Shown one piece after another: positions 19,404 to 26,879 of a stretch of DNA of 64,000 nt; the stretch's first letter is position 1; each line of letters begins with the position of its first letter. A program made the position numbers and the translations under genes. The notes beneath the pieces were generated by a model. That model was not told where the DNA came from. It saw only the letters and a program-made list of their open reading frames with translations, and did no database searches. This stretch comes from Chromobacterium haemolyticum DSM 19808 (lineage in GTDB: Bacteria; Pseudomonadota; Gammaproteobacteria; Burkholderiales; Chromobacteriaceae), in NCBI RefSeq assembly GCF_000711885.1, contig NZ_JONK01000004.1, forward strand, positions 124,001 through 188,000, read 5' to 3'.

Positions 19404-19870
19404 TGCTTCTCCACGGAATGAGGGTGAGGGTGCGGATCCTGACCGAAGGGCGTGTGACAGACACAAGGTTCGCCTTCGGACGCTTCCACCAGGGTTTGCA
19501 GAATGCCGCATTCTGCCACGGTGTGATGGTCGTGGCAGCGGTCGCGCAGCGCCAGCAGCTGTTGTTCCAGCAGACGCAAGCTTTCCACTTGCTGATGGAC
19601 CTTGCTGACCTGACGGTCTATCAGTTGGTTGATGTCGTCGCAGGCCAGCGAGGAGTCGGCCTTGAAGGCGGCCAGCTGGCGGATGTCGGCCAGCGACATG
19701 CCCAAGGAACGGCAGTGCAGGATGAAATTCAGTTCGCCCAATTGCTCGGCGTTGTAGCGGCGATAGCCGGAGGCGCTGCGCAGCGGCGCGGACAGCAGGC
19801 CTTCACGCTCGTAATAACGTATGGTTTCCACTTCGCAGCCAGTCTGGCGCGCCAGCTCTCCAATCAGCAT
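19400..19870 (-). CDS. cadR: MerR-family Cd(II)/Pb(II)-responsive regulator, CadR-like
   Basis: 156 aa. The N-terminal MerR helix-turn-helix (MLIGELARQTGCEVETIRYY) and dimerisation helix are followed by metal-site cysteines C77, C112 and C121, the spacing class of CadR/PbrR. A His-rich tail (HPHPHPH) extends the C-terminus, as in CadR. It is divergent from the metal ATPase at 20015, its obvious target, through the operator at 19951-19981. Confidence 0.92.
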   Translation of the reverse strand: MLIGELARQTGCEVETIRYYEREGLLSAPLRSASGYRRYNAEQLGELNFILHCRSLGMSLADIRQLAAFKADSSLACDDINQLIDRQVSKVHQQVESLRLLEQQLLALRDRCHDHHTVAECGILQTLVEASEGEPCVCHTPFGQDPHPHPHSVEKQ

Positions 19871-19950
19871 CTCAGTCCTCCCGCAAGACGCCCGGCAATG
19901 GGGCGGTGGCGGCGGTTTTCCGCCGGATGATGGAATTTTAGCAAAAAAGC

Positions 19951-19981
19951 TTGACCTTGTAGCGACTATAGGGTTTGCAAT
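19951..19981 (+). promoter_or_regulatory. CadR-type operator within a 19-bp-spaced promoter
   Basis: TTGACC (19951-19956) and TGCAAT (19976-19981) are separated by 19 bp, the long spacing of MerR-controlled promoters. Between them lies an imperfect dyad ACCTTGTAG-cga-CTATAGGGT (19954-19974), matching the CadR/PbrR operator style. It directs transcription to the metal ATPase gene. Confidence 0.85.
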
Positions 19982-20014
19982 GAGGCTATATCAATCCGAC
20001 CAAGGGAGGCCTCC

Positions 20015-22381
20015 ATGTTCCAAGCAGCGCAAAAACAGCGACGCCGGCGTGCGCCGCATGCCGGCCATGCTTCTTGCCGGGGCGGAGAGGGCAAGCCAGA
20101 TCCGCGCCAGGCGGACGATTGCTGCGGCCACAAATTAGAGGCGGCGATGCCGGCGCGTGATCATGACCACGAGCATGGCCACAGCCACGATCATGCCGGC
20201 AAGTCCTGCTCAGGCCATGATCACGGCGCGGAAGCGCCGCGCGCGGTGGCGCTGGGCGAGGGCGGCCGGCAGCAAGCGCGCTTGCATATCCAGGCGATGG
20301 ACTGCCCGACCGAGGCCAGGCTGATTGAAAAGGCTTTGGGCGGCATGGCCGGGGTGGCCGCGCTGGAGTTCAACTTTATCGAGCGGGTGCTGCTGGTGCG
20401 TCACGACCTGCCCAATCTGGAGGGCGTTAAACAAGCCATCGCCAAGGTGGGCATGAAGGCGGTGGAGCTGAATGACGCCTCGGCGCTGGTGGAGCAGCCC
20501 AAGGCTTCGCGCCGGGGCAATTGGCTGCTGGCGCTATCCGGCCTGGCGGCGGCGGGCTCGGAAGGCGTGGCCTGGCTCAGCGGAGCGGACCAGGGCTGGG
20601 GCAGCGCGGCGCTGGCCTTGGCCTCCATCTTGCTGGGCGGCATGCCCACGCTGAAAAAGGGCTGGATCGCGCTGTCCACCCGCACGCTCAACATCCATTT
20701 CCTGATGTCGGTGGCGGTGATAGGCGCGATGCTGATCGGCCAATGGCCGGAGGCGGCGATGGTGTTGTTCCTGTTCGCCATCGCCGAGCGGCTGGAGGCG
20801 ATGTCGCTGGCGCGCGCCGGCGAAGCGGTCAAAGCCTTGATGTCGCTGGCGCCGGAAACCGCCTGGGTGCAGAGCGGCGGCGAATGGGTGGAGCGCCCGG
20901 CCGCCGACGTGGCGCCGGGCAGCCGAGTGCGGGTGCGTCCGGGCGAGCGAGTGCCGCTGGACGGCCGCATCGAACAAGGCCACAGCGCGTTCAACGAAGC
21001 GCCTATCACCGGCGAGAGCCTGCCCGTGGACAAGTCTCCGGGCGAAGCGGTCTTCGCCGGCAGCATCAACGGCAGCGGCGTGGTGGAAGTGCTGACCACG
21101 GCGGGGGCCAACGGCAGCGTGTTGGCGCGCATCATCGACACTGTGCGCAATGCTCAGGCCAGCAAGGCGCCGACGCAGCGTTTCATCGACCGCTTCGCCG
21201 AGGTTTACACCCCGGTGGTGTTGGCGGCCGCGCTGCTGTTTGCCGTGGCTACCCCTATGCTGGGGTGGCTGAGCTGGAACGAGGCGGTCTACAACGCGCT
21301 GGTGATGCTGGTGATCGCCTGCCCGTGCGCGCTGGTGATCGCCACGCCGGTGACCGTGGTCAGCGCCTTGGCGTCAGCCGCTAAGCACGGCCTGCTGATC
21401 AAGGGCGGCGCGCCGCTGGAAATGGCGGCCAGGATAGACGCGGTGTGTTTCGACAAGACCGGCACCCTGACCGAGGGCGAGCCGCAAGTGACGGGCGTGG
21501 TGACGCTAGCCGAGGCGGATCAGGATCAGTTGTTGCGTTGGGCAGCGGCTCTGGACGCGCACTCCACTCATCCGCTGGCCAAGGCGGTGCTGGCGGCGGC
21601 GAACGCGCGAGGCCTATCCTGGCCGGAGGCGGAACAGGTCAGCGAGCAGGCCGGGCGCGGCGTCAGCGGCTTGGCGGACGGCCGGAAGCTGGCTTTGGGT
21701 AGCAGCCGGCTGGCGCGGGAGCAGGGCGCGTTGAGCGATGCCTTGCAGGCCGAGCTGTCGCGCTTGGAATTGGCGGGACAGGGCGCCTTGGTGTTGCTGG
21801 AGGGCGAGCGGGCGCTAGGCGTGATCGCGGTGGCGGACCGGATTCGTCCGGAAGCGCCGGCGGCTCTGCGTCAATTGGCCAAGTTGGGCGTGGCGACGGT
21901 GATGTTGAGCGGCGACAACCAGCAGGTGGCGCAGGCGGTGGCGGCGCAGACCGGCATCGTAGAAGCCCACGGCGGTTTGTTGCCGGAAGACAAGCTGGAG
22001 CGCATTGTCCGTTTGCAAGCCTCCGGCAAGATGGTGGCGATGGTGGGCGACGGCGTCAACGACGCGCCGGCGCTGGCCCGGGCCGACCTGGGCATCGCCA
22101 TGGGGGCGGCCGGTTCCGACAGCGCGCTGGAAACCGCCGGCGTGGCCTTGATGGACGACAAGCTGGCCAAGCTGGCTGATTTGCTCAGCCACGCCCGGCG
22201 CACTTCGCGGGTGCTGAAAGCGAACATCGCGGTGGCCTTGTTGACCAAGCTGGTGTTCTTCGTATTGGCGATGCTGGGTATGGCCAGCTTGTGGATGGCG
22301 GTGTTCGCCGATGTGGGCACCAGCCTGGTGGTGATCGCCAACGGTCTGCGGCTGGCGCGCGGCGTGCGCAAGGCGGAGTGA
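20015..22381 (+). CDS. cadA: Heavy-metal P1B-type ATPase, CadA/ZntA-like (Cd/Zn/Pb efflux)
   Basis: 788-aa inner-membrane exporter of soft divalent metals. The N-terminus carries a Cys/His patch and a His-rich run (HDHEHGHSHDH, near residues 49-59) ahead of one HMA domain with MDCPTEA in place of the usual GxxC-x2-C. The transport motif is C436-P-C438 (CPCALV), the phosphorylated residue D480 (DKTGTL), followed by the HP locus and GDGVNDAPAL hinge. GGGAGG lies 6 nt before the ATG. Control by the divergent CadR-like gene is supported by the operator. MDCPT with a His-rich lead fits Zn/Cd/Pb rather than Cu. Confidence 0.95.
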   Translation: MFQAAQKQRRRRAPHAGHASCRGGEGKPDPRQADDCCGHKLEAAMPARDHDHEHGHSHDHAGKSCSGHDHGAEAPRAVALGEGGRQQARLHIQAMDCPTEARLIEKALGGMAGVAALEFNFIERVLLVRHDLPNLEGVKQAIAKVGMKAVELNDASALVEQPKASRRGNWLLALSGLAAAGSEGVAWLSGADQGWGSAALALASILLGGMPTLKKGWIALSTRTLNIHFLMSVAVIGAMLIGQWPEAAMVLFLFAIAERLEAMSLARAGEAVKALMSLAPETAWVQSGGEWVERPAADVAPGSRVRVRPGERVPLDGRIEQGHSAFNEAPITGESLPVDKSPGEAVFAGSINGSGVVEVLTTAGANGSVLARIIDTVRNAQASKAPTQRFIDRFAEVYTPVVLAAALLFAVATPMLGWLSWNEAVYNALVMLVIACPCALVIATPVTVVSALASAAKHGLLIKGGAPLEMAARIDAVCFDKTGTLTEGEPQVTGVVTLAEADQDQLLRWAAALDAHSTHPLAKAVLAAANARGLSWPEAEQVSEQAGRGVSGLADGRKLALGSSRLAREQGALSDALQAELSRLELAGQGALVLLEGERALGVIAVADRIRPEAPAALRQLAKLGVATVMLSGDNQQVAQAVAAQTGIVEAHGGLLPEDKLERIVRLQASGKMVAMVGDGVNDAPALARADLGIAMGAAGSDSALETAGVALMDDKLAKLADLLSHARRTSRVLKANIAVALLTKLVFFVLAMLGMASLWMAVFADVGTSLVVIANGLRLARGVRKAE

Positions 22382-22411
22382 GGGAGATTGCGTGGGATGC
22401 CGCCTGAATCT

Positions 22412-22565
22412 GGAACGTGTTTACGATCTGGCGAGCTAGGGCGAGACAAGGGTTTGCCGCTGAAGAAGCGGAATGTACATGCGGTATATGTGCATTTTGA
22501 AGCGGGTTTCGACGCCCTTGCCTGACGATCCCGCCGCAGCGTAGCGGAGCGTAAACAGGCTCTCA
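22412..22565 (-). repeat. Dispersed ~145-bp repeat, copy D
   Basis: Full-length copy in reverse orientation. Read on the - strand it begins at the stop TGA of the SprA-type gene, then GAGCCTGTTTACGCTC, and ends CCAGATCGTAAACACGTTC. The core is kept as AAAATGCACATATACCGCATGTACATTCCGC in parts, and CTTGTCTCGCCCTAGCTCGC in the right half. The outer flank is not TGA, so no duplication is visible here. Confidence 0.85.
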
Positions 22566-23228
22566 GGCGTAGGTATCGATGTTGGACCCCAGCCCCGGGC
22601 CTTGTTGCTCGGGGCTGTTGATTTTCTGCCGCGCTTGAAGCGGGCTCAAGCCCTGCTTGCCGGCTTGCTGCTGCATCAGTTCAATGCGCGCCTGCTGTTC
22701 CATCTGCGCGGCGGCGGCGGCCACCGCGCGGTCCTGGCCGGAGGGGGCGGCCGGCGCCAGCGCGGCGCGCTGCACGGTCTGGGCATTGCTTATGGTTTCT
22801 TGCGGGGTGCTGCCCCGCGCCAGGCGGATGCCGACTTCGCCGCCTATCGCATATTGCTTGCCGTCCGGGCCTTGCTGATAGCTATAGGTGGCGCCGCCGC
22901 CGGCCAGCGCGCCGCCGGCCGCCAGATGCGCTTGTTCGTGCTGGCGCACATCGCTGTCGCGGGCCTTCAGCGCTTCCACTTGTTTTTGCTGCTGCTCGTC
23001 CAGCGGCTTGCCGTCGATGCCGCGCGCGGCGTTGGGTTTGGCTTGATCCGGTTGATCTGGAGCGGCATCGGCGTTGCCGGCGCGGTTTCCGGATGCGGCT
23101 GTCCCCACCGGCGCCGCGGCGCTTGCCAGGCTTTGCTGGCAAGCCGGGCACTGGCAGTTGGGGCCGTGGCTGGTCTGTAATGCGTAGCCGCCATAACCGC
23201 CGTAGCTGGATATTCCGGAAAGGCTCAT
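22563..23228 (-). CDS. SprA-related putative metalloprotease-like protein
   Basis: 221 aa. No signal peptide. The N-terminus is Gly/Tyr-rich with a C25-x-C27-x2-C30 cluster. A low-complexity Ala/Pro linker leads to the conserved core: coiled-coil-like VEALKARDSDVRQHEQAH, where H97-E98-x2-H101 is a zinc-type motif, followed by AAGGALAGGGATYSYQQGPD and YAIGGEVGI, characteristic of the SprA-related family. Proteolysis is not demonstrated for that family. The stop codon borders repeat copy D. Confidence 0.82.
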   Translation of the reverse strand: MSLSGISSYGGYGGYALQTSHGPNCQCPACQQSLASAAAPVGTAASGNRAGNADAAPDQPDQAKPNAARGIDGKPLDEQQQKQVEALKARDSDVRQHEQAHLAAGGALAGGGATYSYQQGPDGKQYAIGGEVGIRLARGSTPQETISNAQTVQRAALAPAAPSGQDRAVAAAAAQMEQQARIELMQQQAGKQGLSPLQARQKINSPEQQGPGLGSNIDTYA

Positions 23229-23381
23229 GAATTCACGGTTTTAGCTTGATATTTCTCAGTTTAGCCGCTATGGGCCGGCTTTGCCCAAATCAAAAGTCTT
23301 ACCAAGCAGCATGGGCAAAAACTGTTTAAAAAGGAGGGATGGGGGCACAATAGGCGGTTTCGGATTTTTTGGGAGCGAAAC

Positions 23382-23888
23382 ATGGCGCAGCAAGTGGAGC
23401 AGGCGAGTCAGCGCGAGCTGGTGATGTCGGTGTTGATGACGCCGGACATGGCCAATTTTTCCGGCAATGTTCACGGCGGAGTGTTGTTGAAGCTGCTGGA
23501 CCAAGTGGCTTACGCCTGCGCCAGCCGTTACGCCGGCTGTTACGTGGTGACGCTGTCCGTGGATCAGGTGCTGTTCAAGCAGGCCATTCACGTTGGCGAG
23601 CTGGTGACCTTTCTCGCCAGCGTCAATCATGTGGGGCGCACCTCGATGGAGGTGGGCATCAAGGTGGTGGCGGAAGACATTCAGAAGCGCACGGTGCGCC
23701 ACACCAATAGCTGCTACTTCACCATGGTGGCGTTTGAAAACGGTAAAGCGGTACCGGTGCCGCCGCTGTCGTTGGAAACGTCGGAGCAGCAGCACCGTTT
23801 CCGCGATGCGGAAATCCGCAAGAAGATGCGGATGGAAACCGAGCAGCGCATGCGCCAAGCCTCCAGCCAGGACGGGGCCGATGCCTGA
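23382..23888 (+). CDS. Acyl-CoA thioesterase, hotdog fold (YciA/BACH type)
   Basis: 168 aa, one hotdog domain. The family pattern appears as MTPDMANFSGNVHGGVLLKL with the catalytic-type Asp in LLDQVAYACASRYA, then VTLSVDQVLFKQAIHVGELV and VNHVGRTSMEVG. It hydrolyses acyl-CoA to free CoA and acid; substrate length cannot be told. A charged C-terminal helix follows. It overlaps the next gene by 8 nt. Confidence 0.92.
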   Translation: MAQQVEQASQRELVMSVLMTPDMANFSGNVHGGVLLKLLDQVAYACASRYAGCYVVTLSVDQVLFKQAIHVGELVTFLASVNHVGRTSMEVGIKVVAEDIQKRTVRHTNSCYFTMVAFENGKAVPVPPLSLETSEQQHRFRDAEIRKKMRMETEQRMRQASSQDGADA

Positions 23889-24567
23889 GGCGGCTTTCAC
23901 CCTCTTGCACGCGGAGCCGCGCTTCTACCTGGTGGACAAGGCGCCCGGCGTCAGCTTTCACCGAGACGGCGAGGAGGCCGGCTTGATGGAGGCCTTGCGC
24001 GCCGGTCTGGGCGACGAGGCTTTGTGGCCGGTGCACCGCTTGGACCGCATCACTTCCGGCTTGATCCTGGTGGCGCGTTCGGCAGAGACGGCGGCGCGGC
24101 TGGGTCAAGCCTTCGCCGGGAGAGAGATCGAGAAATATTATCTGGCGCTGTCTGACCGCAAGCCGAGCAAGAAACAGGGCAAGGTGGCGGGGGACATGGG
24201 CAAGGGGCGCGGAGGCGCCTGGCGTTTGCTGAACAGTCAGGAAAACCCGGCGGTGACGCAGTTCTTCAGCTATTCGTTGCAGCCGGGTCTGCGCTTATTC
24301 CTGTTGCGGCCGCGCAGCGGCAAGACCCATCAGTTGAGAGTGGCTTTGAAATCGCAATCGGCGCCTATCCTGGGCGATCTGCTCTACGGCGGCGCGCCGG
24401 CGGACAGGGGTTATCTACACGCCTACGCCTTGCGCTTTGAACTGGAGGGAGAGCAATTCAGTTTTGTCTGTCCGCCGAGCCAGGGCGAAGCCTTCCTGTC
24501 CGATGCCTGCGGTGCCGTGTTGCAAGGCTTGGGCGCCCCCTGGGATTTGAACTGGCCGGCAGTGTGA
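23881..24567 (+). CDS. RluA-family pseudouridine synthase
   Basis: 228 aa from the ATG at 23881, which lies within the end of the thioesterase gene. The RluA motif HRLDRITSG carries the catalytic Asp at residue 55; RPRSGKTHQLRVALKS and PILGDLLYGG follow. There is no S4 domain. It resembles the short RluA-like group rather than RluC/RluD, so the rRNA or tRNA target is unknown. The frame is open upstream to 23629 only because it overlaps the previous gene. Confidence 0.92.
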   Translation: MPEAAFTLLHAEPRFYLVDKAPGVSFHRDGEEAGLMEALRAGLGDEALWPVHRLDRITSGLILVARSAETAARLGQAFAGREIEKYYLALSDRKPSKKQGKVAGDMGKGRGGAWRLLNSQENPAVTQFFSYSLQPGLRLFLLRPRSGKTHQLRVALKSQSAPILGDLLYGGAPADRGYLHAYALRFELEGEQFSFVCPPSQGEAFLSDACGAVLQGLGAPWDLNWPAV

Positions 24568-24585
24568 GGGCCGGCCGCGGCCTGC

Positions 24586-25407
24586 TCAGGCCGCCAGCGT
24601 AGTGGTGGGAGCGGCCTTGTCGAAACGGGCCAACTCCACGCCGTACTGGCCGCAGAGATCGGCGAAGGCCTGGCTGGCGAGGAAGCGGAATTCCTTGTCC
24701 CGCGTCGCGGCAATCGGGTCGTCTTTATCCACGGCCAAGTGGCCGGGATGGCACATGATCAGACCCCGGTCCGGGCTGCGAGCCAGCCACTGCTGCATCA
24801 GCCCGGCGAAGTCCGCTTGCGGCGTCAGCGAGTACATGCCGCCAAACCAAGGCGTGGTGCTGAAGCCCTGCTCGCGAGCGCCGTCGTCGAAACCGGTGCT
24901 GACGCTGCGCAGCACCAGCGCCTTGAGCCGGTTGTCGCCGGGGTGGCCAAGACGATCCGGCGCGCGCAAATAGGGCAGCGCCTGGCCCTGCCAGCGTTGG
25001 GCAATGGCTTCGAACAAGGCGTCGCGAACCACCGGCAGCGCGTGCACATGCTGGTGGCCGTCGATGAAGTCCGGCAGCCGGCCGTAATGTTGGCAGAACA
25101 GATCGATTTGCATGGCGGCGGCATCGCGCAGCGTCGGGCGCGACAGCTGGCGCAACTGGCTCTTCATCAGCCAGTGCGATAAGGGGCGGGCCTGATCGCC
25201 AAAGGGATGGCTCAGGTTGAAATGCAGGCCGATGTCGGCTTTGCCGTCGAAGGCTTTGAGATCGGAGGCGTGGCTGGCCCAGCTGGGCGCCTGGCTCATC
25301 ACGCTGGTGGCGGAGAGGCGGCCGGCGGTCAGCAGCTCCAGAATGCCGGCGCTGATGGCGTCGGACTGTGCGAAGTCGTCGGCGCAGAGTGTCAGTCGTT
25401 TTGTCAT
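24586..25407 (-). CDS. YdjC/NaxD-like carbohydrate deacetylase
   Basis: 273 aa from the ATG at 25407; the frame runs open to 26028 through the preceding genes. YdjC/ChbG/HpnK family: metal-binding CADDF with the Asp pair at residues 9-10, DIGLHFNLSHP, DGHQHVHALP and a late MCHPGH. Family members remove acetyl groups from N-acetyl sugars. Behind GtrA, an ArnC-like and an ArnT-like transferase, the best parallels are NaxD of Francisella and LgmC of Bordetella, which deacetylate undecaprenyl-phosphate amino sugars before lipid A transfer. Chitobiose deacetylase is the alternative. Confidence 0.88.
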   Translation of the reverse strand: MTKRLTLCADDFAQSDAISAGILELLTAGRLSATSVMSQAPSWASHASDLKAFDGKADIGLHFNLSHPFGDQARPLSHWLMKSQLRQLSRPTLRDAAAMQIDLFCQHYGRLPDFIDGHQHVHALPVVRDALFEAIAQRWQGQALPYLRAPDRLGHPGDNRLKALVLRSVSTGFDDGAREQGFSTTPWFGGMYSLTPQADFAGLMQQWLARSPDRGLIMCHPGHLAVDKDDPIAATRDKEFRFLASQAFADLCGQYGVELARFDKAAPTTTLAA

Positions 25408-25460
25408 GGGGGTGTGACCGGGGCAAGCGGATAAAGTTTTATATCCGTTTGTGCTGGAAA

Positions 25461-25868
25461 TTAAGGGTTTATGTGTGGTTTTTGTATCGGCTCCGCGCCG
25501 CGGAAGGCCCACAACTTGCTGAGCGCGAAGGTCAGCGCCGCCACGACGATCAGCACCAGCAAAAGCGCGGCGCGATAATTCAGCGGCGTGAAGCGCAGCA
25601 GCAGGCCGTACATCGCCTCGTTGACGATGAAGCTCAGGCAGGCAACGCCGAAGAAGCGCGGCAAGGCCTGGCGATGGGGGATATGCCGAGCCTGGAAGGT
25701 CTGCTGCCGGTGACCCCAGTAGCTGACCTGGAAAGCGATCAGGAAGCCCAGCACATTGGCTAGCAGCGGCGCCATGCCGAGCGGCACCAGCACCCAAGCC
25801 ACCATGGCGAAGTGCACCAGCATGGCGGAAACGCCGACCACGCCGAACCAGAACAATTCGCGGCTCAT
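25461..25868 (-). CDS. GtrA-family membrane protein
   Basis: 135 aa with four membrane helices, starting MSRELFWFGVVGVSAMLVHF and including NVLGFLIAFQVSYWGHRQQTF, the typical GtrA core. GtrA proteins are thought to help flip undecaprenyl-phosphate-linked sugars. The ATG overlaps the stop of the upstream glycosyltransferase in an ATGA junction (25865-25868). Here it would help present the carrier-linked sugar on the periplasmic side. Confidence 0.92.
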   Translation of the reverse strand: MSRELFWFGVVGVSAMLVHFAMVAWVLVPLGMAPLLANVLGFLIAFQVSYWGHRQQTFQARHIPHRQALPRFFGVACLSFIVNEAMYGLLLRFTPLNYRAALLLVLIVVAALTFALSKLWAFRGAEPIQKPHINP

Positions 25869-26878
25869 TCGGCGGGGTTCCCCGCATCCCTCGCACCCTG
25901 GCCGCTGATGCGGCTGACCAGATAGGTGGGGCGTTGTTTGACCTCGTCGAAAATGCGGCCGACGTATTCGCCGAGGATGCCGATGGACAGCAGCTGCACG
26001 CCGCCGAGGAAGCTGATGGCCACCGCAAGGGTTGGCCAGCCGCTGACCGGATTGCCGAACAGCAGGGTATGAATCAGTTCCCAGGCCGCGTAAGCGATGG
26101 AGCATAGCGAAATCAGGCAGCCAATCACGGTCCAGATGCGCAGCGGCATATTGGAGAAGGCGGTCAGGCCGGTGATGCCCAAGTCCAGCAGCCGGCGGTA
26201 GTTGAAGCTGCTTTGGCCGGCGCGGCGCTCCCGGGTCTGAGTCGGCATCGGACGTTGGGTGAAGCCCACCCAATGATACAAACCCTTCATGAAGCGGTTG
26301 CGCTCCGGCATCTGGCGCAAGGCCTCCACCACGCAGCGGTCCAGCACGCGGAAGTCTTGGGTGTCGGCCGGCATTTTATGGCGGCTGCCGCTGTTGGCCA
26401 GGCGGTAAAAGGCGTGGGTGAACAGGCGTTTGGCCAGCGGCTCGTCTTCGCGGCTGCTGCGCACGCTGTAGACCATGTCGTAGCCTTTGCGCCATTCCTC
26501 CAGAAACACCGGCACCATCTCCGGCGGGTGCTGGAAGTCGCTGTCGATCAGCACGGCGACGTCGCCTTGGACATGGTCGACGCCGGCGGTGAGCGCGATC
26601 TCCTTGCCGAAGTTGCGGGACAGCTGGATCAGCGTCACCGGCAGTTCCGCGGCGTGGGTCAGTACCTGCTCCACGGTGTCGTCGCGGCTGCCGTCGTCCA
26701 CCACCACCAGTTCGTGGCGGTAGCCGGCGTCGTTCAGCAACTGATGCAGGGTCTGCAGCATCGGCACGATGTTGGCGGATTCGTTGTAGGCGGGCACCAC
26801 GCAGCTGACCAGCGGATCGGCCGGGCGCTCTTTGGCGCGAAGGCCAAGCAGATAAGGCGGGACGAAGGCGTTGCTCAT
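25865..26878 (-). CDS. GT2 undecaprenyl-phosphate glycosyltransferase (ArnC/LgmA/DPM1-like)
   Basis: 337 aa. The GT-A domain has VVPAYNESANI, VVVDDGSRDDT, IQLSRNFGKEIALTAG and DSDFQHPPE (DxD). Two C-terminal membrane helices follow at about residues 235-300. It probably loads a sugar from a nucleotide donor onto undecaprenyl phosphate. It starts 1 nt after the ArnT-like gene and overlaps GtrA, so the three are a tight operon. The sugar is not told by sequence; the deacetylase points to an N-acetylhexosamine. Confidence 0.92.
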   Translation of the reverse strand: MSNAFVPPYLLGLRAKERPADPLVSCVVPAYNESANIVPMLQTLHQLLNDAGYRHELVVVDDGSRDDTVEQVLTHAAELPVTLIQLSRNFGKEIALTAGVDHVQGDVAVLIDSDFQHPPEMVPVFLEEWRKGYDMVYSVRSSREDEPLAKRLFTHAFYRLANSGSRHKMPADTQDFRVLDRCVVEALRQMPERNRFMKGLYHWVGFTQRPMPTQTRERRAGQSSFNYRRLLDLGITGLTAFSNMPLRIWTVIGCLISLCSIAYAAWELIHTLLFGNPVSGWPTLAVAISFLGGVQLLSIGILGEYVGRIFDEVKQRPTYLVSRISGQGARDAGNPAE

Positions 26879-26879
26879 A

